Source: Curvibacter cyanobacteriorum (GTDB lineage: Bacteria; Pseudomonadota; Gammaproteobacteria; Burkholderiales; Burkholderiaceae_C). Taken from it: 64,000 bases of DNA. Location of the stretch: NCBI RefSeq assembly GCF_028649475.1, contig NZ_JAQSIP010000004.1, positions 372,001 through 436,000 of the forward strand, read 5' to 3'. Each line of letters begins with the position of its first letter. Positions within the stretch are counted from its first letter, which is position 1. The notes under the pieces were generated by a model that saw only the letters and a program-made list of their open reading frames with translations, did not search any database and was not told the DNA's origin. The position numbers and the translations under genes were made by a program. Below, in pieces: positions 17,125-25,576 of this stretch.

Positions 17125-17949
17125 TCAGCGTCCTACCGCGCGCAGTGTCGGCTGGGCGCCGCGCTGCGGGTCAATCTGCAGCGTGGGCAGTTGGTAGGCG
17201 CGGTCATCGAACAGGTCGATGCCGCACATCAGGGCTTCAAGCCAGTCAAAGAACTGCTGGATCGCTTTGGCCCCGACGATGGGCGCGCCATGCTGTGGCA
17301 CCAGCATCGCGATGTCCAGCTGGCGGGCCATGCGCACCCACAGGCGCAGCACCTTGTTGGACACCATGTAGCGCCGGTGAAAGCCCTCCATCAGCGGGAT
17401 GTGCTCAGTGAGGTCCGTGACCGGCTTTTGGGCCTGGGCGCCGGTGGTCATGGACACCCCGAGGTCGCCGGTGAACAGGATGCGGCTGACCGGGTCGTAG
17501 AACTGGAAGTTGCCCTCCGAGTGCATGAAGTGCGCGGGTAGCAGCCACAGGTCATGCCGACCGACGCGCAGTTTGCCGCCGGCATCGGGCACGCCAATCA
17601 CGCGGTCCTCGGTCTTGCCGACTTTGGCGAAATGGGGCGCGAAACGCTCCCAGATGCGCGAGATCACGAGCTTGGCCCGGGTCGACGTCATCCAGCGGTC
17701 CAGCGAGGCAATGATGTCGGGGTCGGCGTGCGAGGCCAGCAGGTAGCTCAGTTTGCTGGGCGGGAAGTGCTTGGACATGCCCAGGAACAACTCGTTGAAG
17801 GCCAGGTTGCCTCCGGGGTCGAGGATGGCGCCCGTGCCATCGTCGACGATCAGGAACTGATTGGCCTGCACCGCTTGCCCCCCTTCCTCGATGAGGTCGG
17901 TGAACATGAGGCAGGCGTGATCCGCATCACGGTAGAGTTCAATCGGCAT
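17125..17949 (-). CDS. Metallo-beta-lactamase-fold protein of the ODP (oxygen-binding di-iron) type
   Basis: 274 residues. The metal motif is H74-A-D76-P-D78 (SHADPDII) in place of the hydrolase HxHxDH, followed by H143 (HFMHSEGNF), D162 (FTGDLG) and H220 (PQHGAP). This HxDPD form belongs to the flavodiiron-like/ODP group, known from a bacterial chemotaxis oxygen sensor, in which the di-iron site binds O2; the flavodoxin domain of true flavodiiron proteins is absent. No chemotaxis gene is near. Neighbours are MsrPQ and lysA. An oxygen or NO sensing or scavenging role is inference. Confidence 0.8.
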   Translation of the reverse strand: MPIELYRDADHACLMFTDLIEEGGQAVQANQFLIVDDGTGAILDPGGNLAFNELFLGMSKHFPPSKLSYLLASHADPDIIASLDRWMTSTRAKLVISRIWERFAPHFAKVGKTEDRVIGVPDAGGKLRVGRHDLWLLPAHFMHSEGNFQFYDPVSRILFTGDLGVSMTTGAQAQKPVTDLTEHIPLMEGFHRRYMVSNKVLRLWVRMARQLDIAMLVPQHGAPIVGAKAIQQFFDWLEALMCGIDLFDDRAYQLPTLQIDPQRGAQPTLRAVGR

Positions 17950-18032
17950 GCAGACTCCCAGCTTGACTAAGCCATTTTGGCAGCCTGCACTCTAGTGGCC
18001 CTGGCGAAGCGGGCCTTGATTCAGGTCAACCC

Positions 18033-19313
18033 TCAGGCGGGCAGCAGGTTTTCCAGCGCGAAGGTGTCCTGTGCGGTCTCGCGGCGGCGGATCAGGTGGG
18101 GGCCCTGGTCGTCGACCAGCACCTCGGCCAGGCGGCCGCGGGTGTTGTAGTTGCTCGACATGCTCATGCAGTAAGCCCCTGCCGACAGCACGGCCAGCGT
18201 GTCGCCCGGTTGCGCTGCCAGGGCGCGTTCGCGGCCGATCCAGTCACCACTTTCGCAGACCGGGCCGACGACGTCGTACAGCGTGGGCGCGGCGGCGCTC
18301 TGCTGCACCGGCACGATGTGGTGGAAGGCCTCGTACATGGCCGGGCGCGGCAGATCGTTCATGGCCGCGTCGACGATGCAGAAGTTCTTTTGTTCGCCCG
18401 GCTTGAGGTAGAGCACCTCGGTCAGGCACAGGCCGGCGTTACCGACCAGCGAGCGACCCGGCTCAATCATCAGTTGGCGGTCGCCAAAGCCGCGCGCATC
18501 GAGCTTGGCCAGCAGGCGGGCCCACAGCGCGTCGGCTTCCGGCGGTGTGTCGCCGTTGTAGTTGATGCCCAAGCCGCCACCAAAGTCGATGTGGTGGATG
18601 GGAACGCCGGCCGCCTCAATCGCCTCGACCAGGTCGAGGATGCGGTCCATGGCGTCCAGGTAGGGGTCGACCTGGGTGATCTGCGAGCCGATGTGGCAGT
18701 CGATGCCCACCACGCGCAGGCCCGGCAGGGCCGCGGCGTGCTGGTAGGTCTGCACGGCGCGGTCGTGGGCCACGCCAAACTTGTTGCCCTTGAGGCCGGT
18801 CGAGATGTAGGGGTGGGTCTTGGGGTCCACGTTCGGGTTGACGCGGATGCTGACCGGGGCCTGGCGTTGCACGCTCAAGGCGACATCGTTGAGCACCTCG
18901 AGTTCGGCTTCGCTCTCCACGTTGAAGCAGCCAATGCCCAGCTCCAGGGCCTCGCGCATTTCGGCGCGGGTCTTGCCGACGCCCGAGAAAATCACCTTGC
19001 TGAGGTCACCCCCCGCCGCCTGCACGCGGGCCAGTTCGCCGCCCGAGACGATGTCGAATCCGCAACCCGCCTGCGCGAACACCTGCAGGACCGCGAGCGA
19101 GGAGTTGGCCTTCATGGCGTAGCAGATCTGGGCCTTGCGACCTGCAAAACCGCGTTGGTACGCGGCCAGTGCCGACAGCATGGCGGCCTTGGAGTACACA
19201 AACAGCGGGGTCCCGAATTGCGAGGCCAGATCGGCCGCCGACACGTGGTCAACGAAGAGGGTCTGGTCGCGGTAGTGGACGTGGGGGTGGCCGGGCAGCA
19301 GGGCTTGGGTCAT
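18033..19313 (-). CDS. lysA: Diaminopimelate decarboxylase
   Basis: 426 residues; last step of lysine synthesis, meso-diaminopimelate to lysine plus CO2, PLP-dependent. PLP lysine K68 in CYAMKANS, HIGSQI, the FGGGLGI glycine loop, EPGRSLVGNAG, and CESGDW with the catalytic cysteine from the second subunit are all visible. Its start overlaps the lptM stop by four bases, so the two are coupled; this lptM-lysA arrangement opposite cyaY is common in proteobacteria. Confidence 0.97.
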   Translation of the reverse strand: MTQALLPGHPHVHYRDQTLFVDHVSAADLASQFGTPLFVYSKAAMLSALAAYQRGFAGRKAQICYAMKANSSLAVLQVFAQAGCGFDIVSGGELARVQAAGGDLSKVIFSGVGKTRAEMREALELGIGCFNVESEAELEVLNDVALSVQRQAPVSIRVNPNVDPKTHPYISTGLKGNKFGVAHDRAVQTYQHAAALPGLRVVGIDCHIGSQITQVDPYLDAMDRILDLVEAIEAAGVPIHHIDFGGGLGINYNGDTPPEADALWARLLAKLDARGFGDRQLMIEPGRSLVGNAGLCLTEVLYLKPGEQKNFCIVDAAMNDLPRPAMYEAFHHIVPVQQSAAAPTLYDVVGPVCESGDWIGRERALAAQPGDTLAVLSAGAYCMSMSSNYNTRGRLAEVLVDDQGPHLIRRRETAQDTFALENLLPA

Positions 19314-19588
19314 GGGGTGGCAGCAGCGGGGGAGGTCGGCGCCGACATCGCGTCGGCGGGCAGTTGGGTGCGGGGCACCGTCGAGGGGGCCGTGTTGGAC
19401 GGCCGGCGTTCGGGCAGCAGCGAGTCGGGGATCAGTGTCTGCGGTAGCGTGGCACGGCCCTGGGCCGCGGCTTCCTGCGGGAACACCAGCGGACCGCGTT
19501 GCCCGCAGCCGCTCAGGGCCAGGCCCGAAGCAGCCGTCAGCACGGTAAGGGCAATCGGTCTGACTAGAATTTGGATTCGACTCAACAT
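19310..19588 (-). CDS. lptM: Small lipoprotein LptM (YifL family)
   Basis: 92 residues from ATG 19588. Signal segment [28 protein letters not shown] with lipobox LSGC (Cys28) followed by GQRGPLVFP, the hallmark of the YifL/LptM family, which helps LptD oxidative folding and assembly in the outer membrane. The tail is Pro/Ser/Thr-rich and low complexity. Only 15 bp separate its start from that of cyaY, so the two divergent genes share a very small control region. A longer upstream reading crosses cyaY and is rejected. Confidence 0.88.
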   Translation of the reverse strand: MLSRIQILVRPIALTVLTAASGLALSGCGQRGPLVFPQEAAAQGRATLPQTLIPDSLLPERRPSNTAPSTVPRTQLPADAMSAPTSPAAATP

Positions 19589-19603
19589 CAACGAATTGTA
19601 GTA

Positions 19604-19936
19604 ATGACCGACCTCGAATTCATGGACCACGCAGAAGCCTTGCTCAAAGCAGTTGAATTGACCTGCGATGCCCTCAATGACACGACCGAGGCCGACATCG
19701 ATGCCCAGCGCAGCGGCGGCATGATCACCCTGAGCTTTCCGGGGCGCAGTCAAATCGTCATCAACCTGCAAAAGCCGCTGCATGAAGTGTGGCTGGCCAC
19801 GCGCTCCGGCGGCTACCACTACCGTTGGGTGGACGGCGCCTGGCGCGATACCAAGAGCCCCACGCTGTTCTTTGATCAACTGACCCAGGACGCCAGCGCC
19901 CAGGCGGGACAGCCCTTGCACTTCGCGCCGGCCTGA
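19604..19936 (+). CDS. cyaY: Iron-sulfur cluster assembly protein CyaY (frataxin)
   Basis: 110 residues from ATG 19604. Acidic N-terminal helix ([26 protein letters not shown]), then strands ending in [26 protein letters not shown], the frataxin core with its iron-binding acidic ridge and conserved tryptophans. Regulates cysteine desulfurase activity and supplies iron. Length is the family norm. Divergent from lptM-lysA. Confidence 0.95.
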   Translation: MTDLEFMDHAEALLKAVELTCDALNDTTEADIDAQRSGGMITLSFPGRSQIVINLQKPLHEVWLATRSGGYHYRWVDGAWRDTKSPTLFFDQLTQDASAQAGQPLHFAPA

Positions 19937-20055
19937 CGGGGACGCGGGCCGACGGGCCGCCGTGGGGCGCGGCGCTGTGCGGCCGGAGCGGCCCATTTGG
20001 CCACCGGCGCGTTGGCGGTCGGGGCCGCCGCTGGCCCAGCGCGCTCCACCCGGTT

Positions 20056-22455
20056 TCAGTTGCGGAACAGGTCCAGGATCTTGGAGCGTTCGTCGCCCCC
20101 GGGGGCAGGCGAGGGGGCCGCGGTTGGCGGCGCCGTGCCTGCGCTGCCGCCCCGGTCATCCATGCCCAGGTGGCCCACACCGTTGTTGTGCGAGTACTCG
20201 CTGTAGTACCACTCACCGCCCACATTGACGACGCCTTCGGGGGCGGTGGCTTCCATCACGGGCACGCCCTTGAGGGCGCGCTCCATGAATGTGATCCAGA
20301 CGGGCAGGCTCAGGCCGCCGCCCGTTTCGCGGTCGCCCAGCTTGCGCGGGGTGTCGTAGCCAATCCAGGTCACAGCCGCCAGCGTCGGCTGGAAGCCGGC
20401 AAACCAGGCGTCCATCGAGTCGTTGGTGGTGCCGGTCTTGCCATAGATGTCCGGGCGTTTCAGGGTGGCCTGGGCCTTGGCCGCGGTGCCCGAGCGCGCC
20501 ACCTCTTGCAACAGACTTTGCATCAAGAAGGCATTGCGCGGCGAGATGGCGCGGGTGCTTTCATCCAGGGGGGTGGGTTTGCTCTCCACCAGCAACTTGC
20601 CCTTCTGGTCGGTGATGCGCTCGATCACCCAGGGGTTGACGCGGTAGCCCCCATTGGCAAACACCGCGTAACCGGTGGCCATCTGCATGGGGGTGACCGA
20701 GCCGGCCCCCAGCGCCATGGTCAAGTAGGCCGGGTGCTTTTCGGCCTCAAAGCCGAAGTGCGTGACCCACTCCTGGGCGTAGCGGGCGCCAATCGATTGC
20801 AGCACCCGGATCGAGATCATGTTCTTCGACTTGGCCAGACCCCGGCGCAGCGACATGGGGCCGTCAAAGGTGCCGTCGTAGTTCTTGGGTTCCCAGGGTT
20901 GCCCGCCAGTGGTGCCCGCGTCGAAGAACAGGGGGGCATCGTTGACCACGGTGGCTGGGCCAAAGCCTTTTTCCAGTGCCGCCGAATAAATGAACGGCTT
21001 GAAGCTGGAGCCCGGCTGGCGCCAAGCCTGGGTCACGTGGTTGAACTTGTTCTTGTCAAAATCGAAGCCTCCAACCAGCGCCTTGATGGCGCCCGTGCGT
21101 GGGTCCAGCGCCACAAAAGCGCCTTCCACCTCGGGCAGTTGGGTGATTTCCCAGGTGTCCTTGGGCGTCTTGACCACACGGATCAGCGCACCGCGACGCA
21201 GTTTGATGTTGGGCGGTGCCTTGTCCGACAGGCCCGACTGCGCGGGCTTGAGGCCATCGCCTGTGATCTCCAGGGTGTCACCGTTGGGCCGGATCGCGTG
21301 GATCTTCTTCGGGGTTGCCTCCAGCACCACCGCGGCCATCACATCGCCGTTGTCAGGGTGGTCGCCAAAGACGTCGTCCAGCGCCTCGTCCTGTTCCTTC
21401 GGGGTGTTGGGCAGGGTGATGAACTTCTCGGGGCCGCGGTAGACCTGCCGACGCTCAAAGTCCATGATGCCCTTGCGCAGCGCCTTGTAGGCCACATCCT
21501 GGTCCACGGCCGCGATGGTGGTGTACACGTTCAGGCCGCGCGTGTAAGCCGCCGTGCCGTACTGCGCCACCACCAACTGGCGCACGGTTTCAGCCACGTA
21601 CTCGGCGTGCACGCGCGAGCTGTCGGGCCCAAATTTGACCTTCAGGGGCTCTTTGCGCGCCTGCTCGGCCTGGGCTTCGGTGATGAAGCCGTTGTCTTCC
21701 ATGCGGTCGATGATGTAGAGCTGGCGAATCCGGGCCCGCTTCGGGTTGCTGATCGGGTTGTAAGCCGACGGCGCTTTGGGCAAGCCCGCCAGCATCGCGG
21801 CCTCGGCCACGGTGACGTCTTTCAGGGGTTTGCCGAAATAGGTATCCGCGGCTGCTGAAAATCCATAGGCACGGTTGCCGAGGAAAATCTGATTCATGTA
21901 AATCTCGAGAATCTGATCCTTGCTCAGTAAATGCTCGAGTTTGAATGTCAGTAATATTTCGTATATTTTCCGGGTAAATGTTTTTTCGGACGATAAATAC
22001 ACGTTGCGCGCCACCTGCATGGTGATGGTCGACGCGCCCTGGCTTTTGGCTCGACCTAAATTGGCCAGGCCGGCTCGAAAGACCCCGATGTAATCCACCC
22101 CGCCGTGTTGGTAGAAGCGCGCGTCTTCGACCGCCAGCACGGCGTCCTTCATGACTTGGGGAATGTCCTTGATCGGGGTCAGGTTGCGACGCTCTTCGCC
22201 GAACTCCCCCAGCAGCGCGCCCTCGGCCGAGTACACCCGCAGCGGCAGCTTGGGCTGGTAGTCCGACAACTCAGAAATGTCCGGCAGGTTGGGGTAGGCC
22301 ATCGACATGGCCACTGCGACCACCATCACCACGCTCAGTGCCCCGGCCACGGCCAAGCCCACCAGCCAGACCAGGGCCCGAAGCAGCCATCGGCTCAGGC
22401 CGCTGCGGGGGGCGGCGGTCTTGTCCGCGGGTGCTGAAGAGGGGGGGCTTGCCAT
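20056..22455 (-). CDS. mrcA: Penicillin-binding protein 1A (bifunctional transglycosylase/transpeptidase)
   Basis: 799 residues. Cytoplasmic tail, one membrane anchor (about 25-52), GT51 glycosyltransferase with catalytic E110 in AVEDARFYQHGG, a PBP1A-type OB-like insert (about 340-445), then the transpeptidase with S483xxK486 (SSFK), S543KN and K673TGT. Polymerises and cross-links peptidoglycan in the periplasm. A -10-like TATAAT is at 22485-22480 on this strand. It diverges from pilM, the usual arrangement in proteobacteria. The segment coding about residues 138-205 is conspicuously AT-rich against its neighbours. Confidence 0.97.
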   Translation of the reverse strand: MASPPSSAPADKTAAPRSGLSRWLLRALVWLVGLAVAGALSVVMVVAVAMSMAYPNLPDISELSDYQPKLPLRVYSAEGALLGEFGEERRNLTPIKDIPQVMKDAVLAVEDARFYQHGGVDYIGVFRAGLANLGRAKSQGASTITMQVARNVYLSSEKTFTRKIYEILLTFKLEHLLSKDQILEIYMNQIFLGNRAYGFSAAADTYFGKPLKDVTVAEAAMLAGLPKAPSAYNPISNPKRARIRQLYIIDRMEDNGFITEAQAEQARKEPLKVKFGPDSSRVHAEYVAETVRQLVVAQYGTAAYTRGLNVYTTIAAVDQDVAYKALRKGIMDFERRQVYRGPEKFITLPNTPKEQDEALDDVFGDHPDNGDVMAAVVLEATPKKIHAIRPNGDTLEITGDGLKPAQSGLSDKAPPNIKLRRGALIRVVKTPKDTWEITQLPEVEGAFVALDPRTGAIKALVGGFDFDKNKFNHVTQAWRQPGSSFKPFIYSAALEKGFGPATVVNDAPLFFDAGTTGGQPWEPKNYDGTFDGPMSLRRGLAKSKNMISIRVLQSIGARYAQEWVTHFGFEAEKHPAYLTMALGAGSVTPMQMATGYAVFANGGYRVNPWVIERITDQKGKLLVESKPTPLDESTRAISPRNAFLMQSLLQEVARSGTAAKAQATLKRPDIYGKTGTTNDSMDAWFAGFQPTLAAVTWIGYDTPRKLGDRETGGGLSLPVWITFMERALKGVPVMEATAPEGVVNVGGEWYYSEYSHNNGVGHLGMDDRGGSAGTAPPTAAPSPAPGGDERSKILDLFRN

Positions 22456-22479
22456 GGTGCGATACGAAGTGAATGGCGA

Positions 22480-22485
22480 ATTATA
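22480..22485 (-). promoter_or_regulatory. -10 box (TATAAT) for mrcA
   Basis: Perfect TATAAT reading leftward, 25 bp upstream of the mrcA ATG. No good -35 at 16-18 bp spacing was found, so the call rests on the -10 alone. Confidence 0.5.
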
Positions 22486-22696
22486 GAAATCGGATCAGCG
22501 GGCACTGATTTGGTGTTCGACGGCTGCCCAGCGAGGTATGTAACTTGTTGCAAAATACCGTGAAATCGTATGCTTTTGACAACGAGGTGTGTCCGTGCAC
22601 GGGCTGAAATTCTTTGCCCGTCAACACCCTTGCTGCTAGCATTCAAGCAAAGTATGAAGTTGAAACGTCCGTCCGGGCGTGTTACGGGGGACCATC

Positions 22697-23776
22697 TTGA
22701 TCTCTTTAGGATCATTGTTCAGCCGGCAGGTGGCGCCCCTGCTTGGCATTGACATCAGTTCATCCAGCGTCAAGCTGGTCGAGCTGGGTCGCGATAAGTC
22801 CGGAGGGTACGTGCTCGAACGCTGCGCCATGGAGCAGCTCGAGAAGGGATGGATCGTCGACGGCAACATTGAAAAGTTCGACGAGGTCGCCGAGGCCGTG
22901 AAGCGGGTGGTCAAAAAGAGCGGTTCGCGCACCAAGAATGTGGCCATGGCGCTGCCGGCATCGGCGGTCATCACCAAGCGCATTGTGCTGCCCGGTGGGC
23001 TGTCGGACCAGGAACTCGAAGTGCAGGTGGAGTCCGAAGCCAACCAATACATCCCTTTCTCGCTGGATGAGGTGAGCCTCGATTTCTGCGTGGTGGGTCC
23101 GAGTCTCAGTTCCACTGGCGATGTGGATGTGTTGATCGCGGCATCGCGCAAAGAAAAGGTCCAGGACCGACAAGGCCTCGCCGAAGCGGCGGGGCTGAAA
23201 CCTGTGGTGCTGGACGTCGAAACCTTCGCATCCCGCCTGGCCGCAGGGCGCCTGATCGATAACTTGCCGGGCCAAGGGGCGGGCTTGATGGTCGCTTTGT
23301 TTGAAATTGGCTCCATGACCACCAGCCTGCAGGTGATCAAAGACCACGAAGTGCTCTATGAGCGGGATCAGGCTTTTGGGGGCGCCCAGTTGAGCCAGCT
23401 GATCGTGCGCCAATATGGGTTCTCGCCCGAAGAGGCTGAAACCAAGAAGCGCTCTGGCGAGTTGCCTGACGATTACGCCATGGCGGTTTTGCGCCCCTTT
23501 GTCGAGAGCGTGGCGCAGGAGATTGGTCGCGCGCTGCAGTTTTTCTTCACCAGTACCCCATTCAACCGGGTGGATCACATTTTCTTGGCGGGCGGTTCCT
23601 CGGCGCTGCCCGGTTTGGCCGAGGCCGTCATGCAGCAGACTTCTTTTGCCTGCAGCGTGGTGAATCCTTTTGAAGGCATGGCCGTGAACGATTCGGTGCG
23701 GCTCAAGAAAATGGCACGGGAGGCCCCGGCTTACCTGACCTCGTGTGGCTTGGCCATGCGGAGGTTCCTGTCATGA
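22697..23776 (+). CDS. pilM: Type IV pilus inner-membrane platform protein PilM
   Basis: 359 residues if TTG 22697 is used (ISLGSLFSRQ), with GGGGGA 5-6 bases upstream; GTG 22679 would add six residues. Actin-like ATPase fold: PLLGIDISSSSVKLVEL phosphate-1 motif at the N terminus, HIFLAGGSSALPGL adenosine motif near the C terminus. Cytoplasmic; binds the N-terminal tail of PilN and links the PilNOP complex to the extension motor. First gene of pilMNOPQ, each overlapping the next by four bases or nearly so. Weak -35/-10 candidates TTGCCC and TAGCAT lie upstream near 22615-22640. Confidence 0.93.
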   Translation: MISLGSLFSRQVAPLLGIDISSSSVKLVELGRDKSGGYVLERCAMEQLEKGWIVDGNIEKFDEVAEAVKRVVKKSGSRTKNVAMALPASAVITKRIVLPGGLSDQELEVQVESEANQYIPFSLDEVSLDFCVVGPSLSSTGDVDVLIAASRKEKVQDRQGLAEAAGLKPVVLDVETFASRLAAGRLIDNLPGQGAGLMVALFEIGSMTTSLQVIKDHEVLYERDQAFGGAQLSQLIVRQYGFSPEEAETKKRSGELPDDYAMAVLRPFVESVAQEIGRALQFFFTSTPFNRVDHIFLAGGSSALPGLAEAVMQQTSFACSVVNPFEGMAVNDSVRLKKMAREAPAYLTSCGLAMRRFLS

Positions 23777-24372
23777 TTTTGATCAACCTATTGCCGCACC
23801 GCGAGGCGGCCCGACTCAAACGCAAGGAAGCGTTTCAGGTCACCCTGGTCGCCTCGGCATTGGTGGGGGGGGCCGTGGTGGCGCTGGTGTATTTGACGTA
23901 CCAATCGCTGATCGCTGAGCAGCAGGGGCGCAACGAGGTCCTGCGCTCGGAAATCAAGAATCTGGAGACCCAGATCAAGGAGATTTCCAACATCGAAATG
24001 GAAATCGCCGCCCTGAAGGCCCGTCAGAAAGCGGTCGAGGATTTGCAGTCCGACCGCAATGCCCAGACCTTCTTGATGAATGAACTGGTGCGCCAATTGC
24101 CGGATGGGGTTTACATCACCAGCATGCGGCAGGAAGGTGGAACCATCCTGATTCAAGGGGTGGCCCAGTCCAATCAGCGGGTGTCTGAAGTTCTGAAGAA
24201 CTTTGCCTCGGGCTCGACATGGTTTGCACGACCCGAGTTGCTTGAGATTCAAGCGGGGTCGGTCAGCTTGAGTTCCCGCGACCAACGCCGTGTCGCCAAC
24301 TTCGGCATGCGCTTTCAGTTGTTGCGGGCCTCCGAGGTTGAGAAGGCGGCCGAAGCTGCGGCCAAGAAGTGA
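23773..24372 (+). CDS. pilN: Type IV pilus inner-membrane protein PilN
   Basis: 199 residues from ATG 23773, overlapping the pilM stop by four bases. The N-terminal INLLPHRE motif (residues 3-10) is the PilM-binding tail; one membrane helix (about 20-43) is followed by a coiled coil (about 45-95) and a ferredoxin-like periplasmic domain that pairs with PilO. Codons 31-33 contain a run of eight G (23865-23872), where slippage would truncate the protein. Confidence 0.95.
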   Translation: MILINLLPHREAARLKRKEAFQVTLVASALVGGAVVALVYLTYQSLIAEQQGRNEVLRSEIKNLETQIKEISNIEMEIAALKARQKAVEDLQSDRNAQTFLMNELVRQLPDGVYITSMRQEGGTILIQGVAQSNQRVSEVLKNFASGSTWFARPELLEIQAGSVSLSSRDQRRVANFGMRFQLLRASEVEKAAEAAAKK

Positions 24373-24380
24373 GTCTCAAC

Positions 24381-25043
24381 ATGGCGATCAATAAAAACCT
24401 GTCCATCGATGTCGAAGAGCTGTTTGAACAGCTGACTCGGCAGTTCTCTGAACTGGACCCCCGGGATCCTTCGCTGTGGCCGGCGTTTCCGCGTTATCTG
24501 TTGTGTGTCGTGATCATGGTCGGTGTGGTCGCGGTGGCTTGGTTTGCGTGGCTGACCGATTTCCAGACCGAGCTCGACACCGAGGTGGCGACAGAGCAGA
24601 CGCTGAAAGAGGATTTCGGCAAGAAACTCACCAAAGCCGTCAACCTCGATGCTTTGAAAAAGCAGCGCGAGCAGATCCAGCAGTATGTGACCCAGCTTGA
24701 AAAGCAATTGCCAGGCAAGGCTGAAATGTCGGCCTTGTTGTCGGACATCAACCAGGCTGGGTTGGGGCGCAGTTTGCAGTTTGAGCTTTTCCGTCCCGGC
24801 CAGATGGTGGTCAAGGAGTATTACGCTGAGCTGCCCATTTCCATCCGGGTCACAGGCAAGTACCACGACATTGGGTATTTCGCCTCCGATGTGGCCCATT
24901 TGTCGCGCATCGTGACCTTGAGCAACCTGACCCTCACCCCCGCGCGTGACGGGGTGCTCAGCATGGACGCCACCGCCCGCACATACCGGTATCTGGACAC
25001 CGACGAGATCGCCAGCCAGCGCAAGGCCGGGGGGGTGAAATGA
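24381..25043 (+). CDS. pilO: Type IV pilus inner-membrane protein PilO
   Basis: 220 residues from ATG 24381; GTG 24369, which overlaps the pilN stop by four bases, would add four residues and is a fair alternative given the coupling elsewhere in this operon. One membrane helix (RYLLCVVIMVGVVAVAWFAWL), a coiled coil, then a periplasmic domain (GRSLQFELFRPGQ...EYYAELPISIRVTGKYHDIG) typical of PilO. Forms a heterodimer with PilN and binds PilP. Seven G occur just before the stop codon. Confidence 0.94.
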   Translation: MAINKNLSIDVEELFEQLTRQFSELDPRDPSLWPAFPRYLLCVVIMVGVVAVAWFAWLTDFQTELDTEVATEQTLKEDFGKKLTKAVNLDALKKQREQIQQYVTQLEKQLPGKAEMSALLSDINQAGLGRSLQFELFRPGQMVVKEYYAELPISIRVTGKYHDIGYFASDVAHLSRIVTLSNLTLTPARDGVLSMDATARTYRYLDTDEIASQRKAGGVK

Positions 25044-25576
25044 CCCACAAAGCTTGGTGGTTGCCTTGTTTGTCGGTGCTCCTGTTGAGCGCTTGTTTCT
25101 CGGAGGGTGACGAAATCCACGCCTGGATTGCCGATCAGAAGTCGCAGAGTCGGCCGAAGGTGACGCCGCTCGTCGAACCCAAGAAATTTTTGCCACAAGA
25201 GTACGAGGGGGCCACTTCGGTTGACCCTTTCAATATGCAGAAGCTGACCCAGGCACTGAAGCGGGATTCCGCGACGCCGGGCAACATGGCCATCATCGCG
25301 CCTGAGATGGCGCGGCGCAAAGAGGCACTTGAAATGATGCCGCTGGACTCGATGGCGATGGTCGGCAGCATGCACAAGAACAACGAGCCTGTGGCCTTGC
25401 TGCGGGTGGACAACCTTCTGTACCAGGTGAAGGTCGGTAACCACCTGGGGCAGAACTACGGGCGAGTTCTCAAAATCACAGAAACGGAGATCCAGTTGCG
25501 CGAAGTGGTGCAGGACTCTTCAGGTGACTGGATCGAGCGACCAGCCTCATTGCAGTTGCAGGAGCGGGGGAAATGA
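25040..25576 (+). CDS. pilP: Type IV pilus lipoprotein PilP
   Basis: 178 residues, overlapping pilO by four bases. Lipoprotein signal MTHKAWWLPCLSVLLLSAC with lipid-bearing Cys19; an extended linker that contacts PilN/PilO (about 30-90); then the C-terminal beta domain VALLRVDNLLYQVKVGNHLGQNYGRVLKI, which binds the secretin PilQ. Overlaps pilQ by four bases. Confidence 0.95.
   Translation: MTHKAWWLPCLSVLLLSACFSEGDEIHAWIADQKSQSRPKVTPLVEPKKFLPQEYEGATSVDPFNMQKLTQALKRDSATPGNMAIIAPEMARRKEALEMMPLDSMAMVGSMHKNNEPVALLRVDNLLYQVKVGNHLGQNYGRVLKITETEIQLREVVQDSSGDWIERPASLQLQERGK

Noticed and set aside
19310-19996. 228-residue version of the lptM reading frame
   Set aside because: The upstream part crosses cyaY antisense; the lipoprotein signal starts at ATG 19588.
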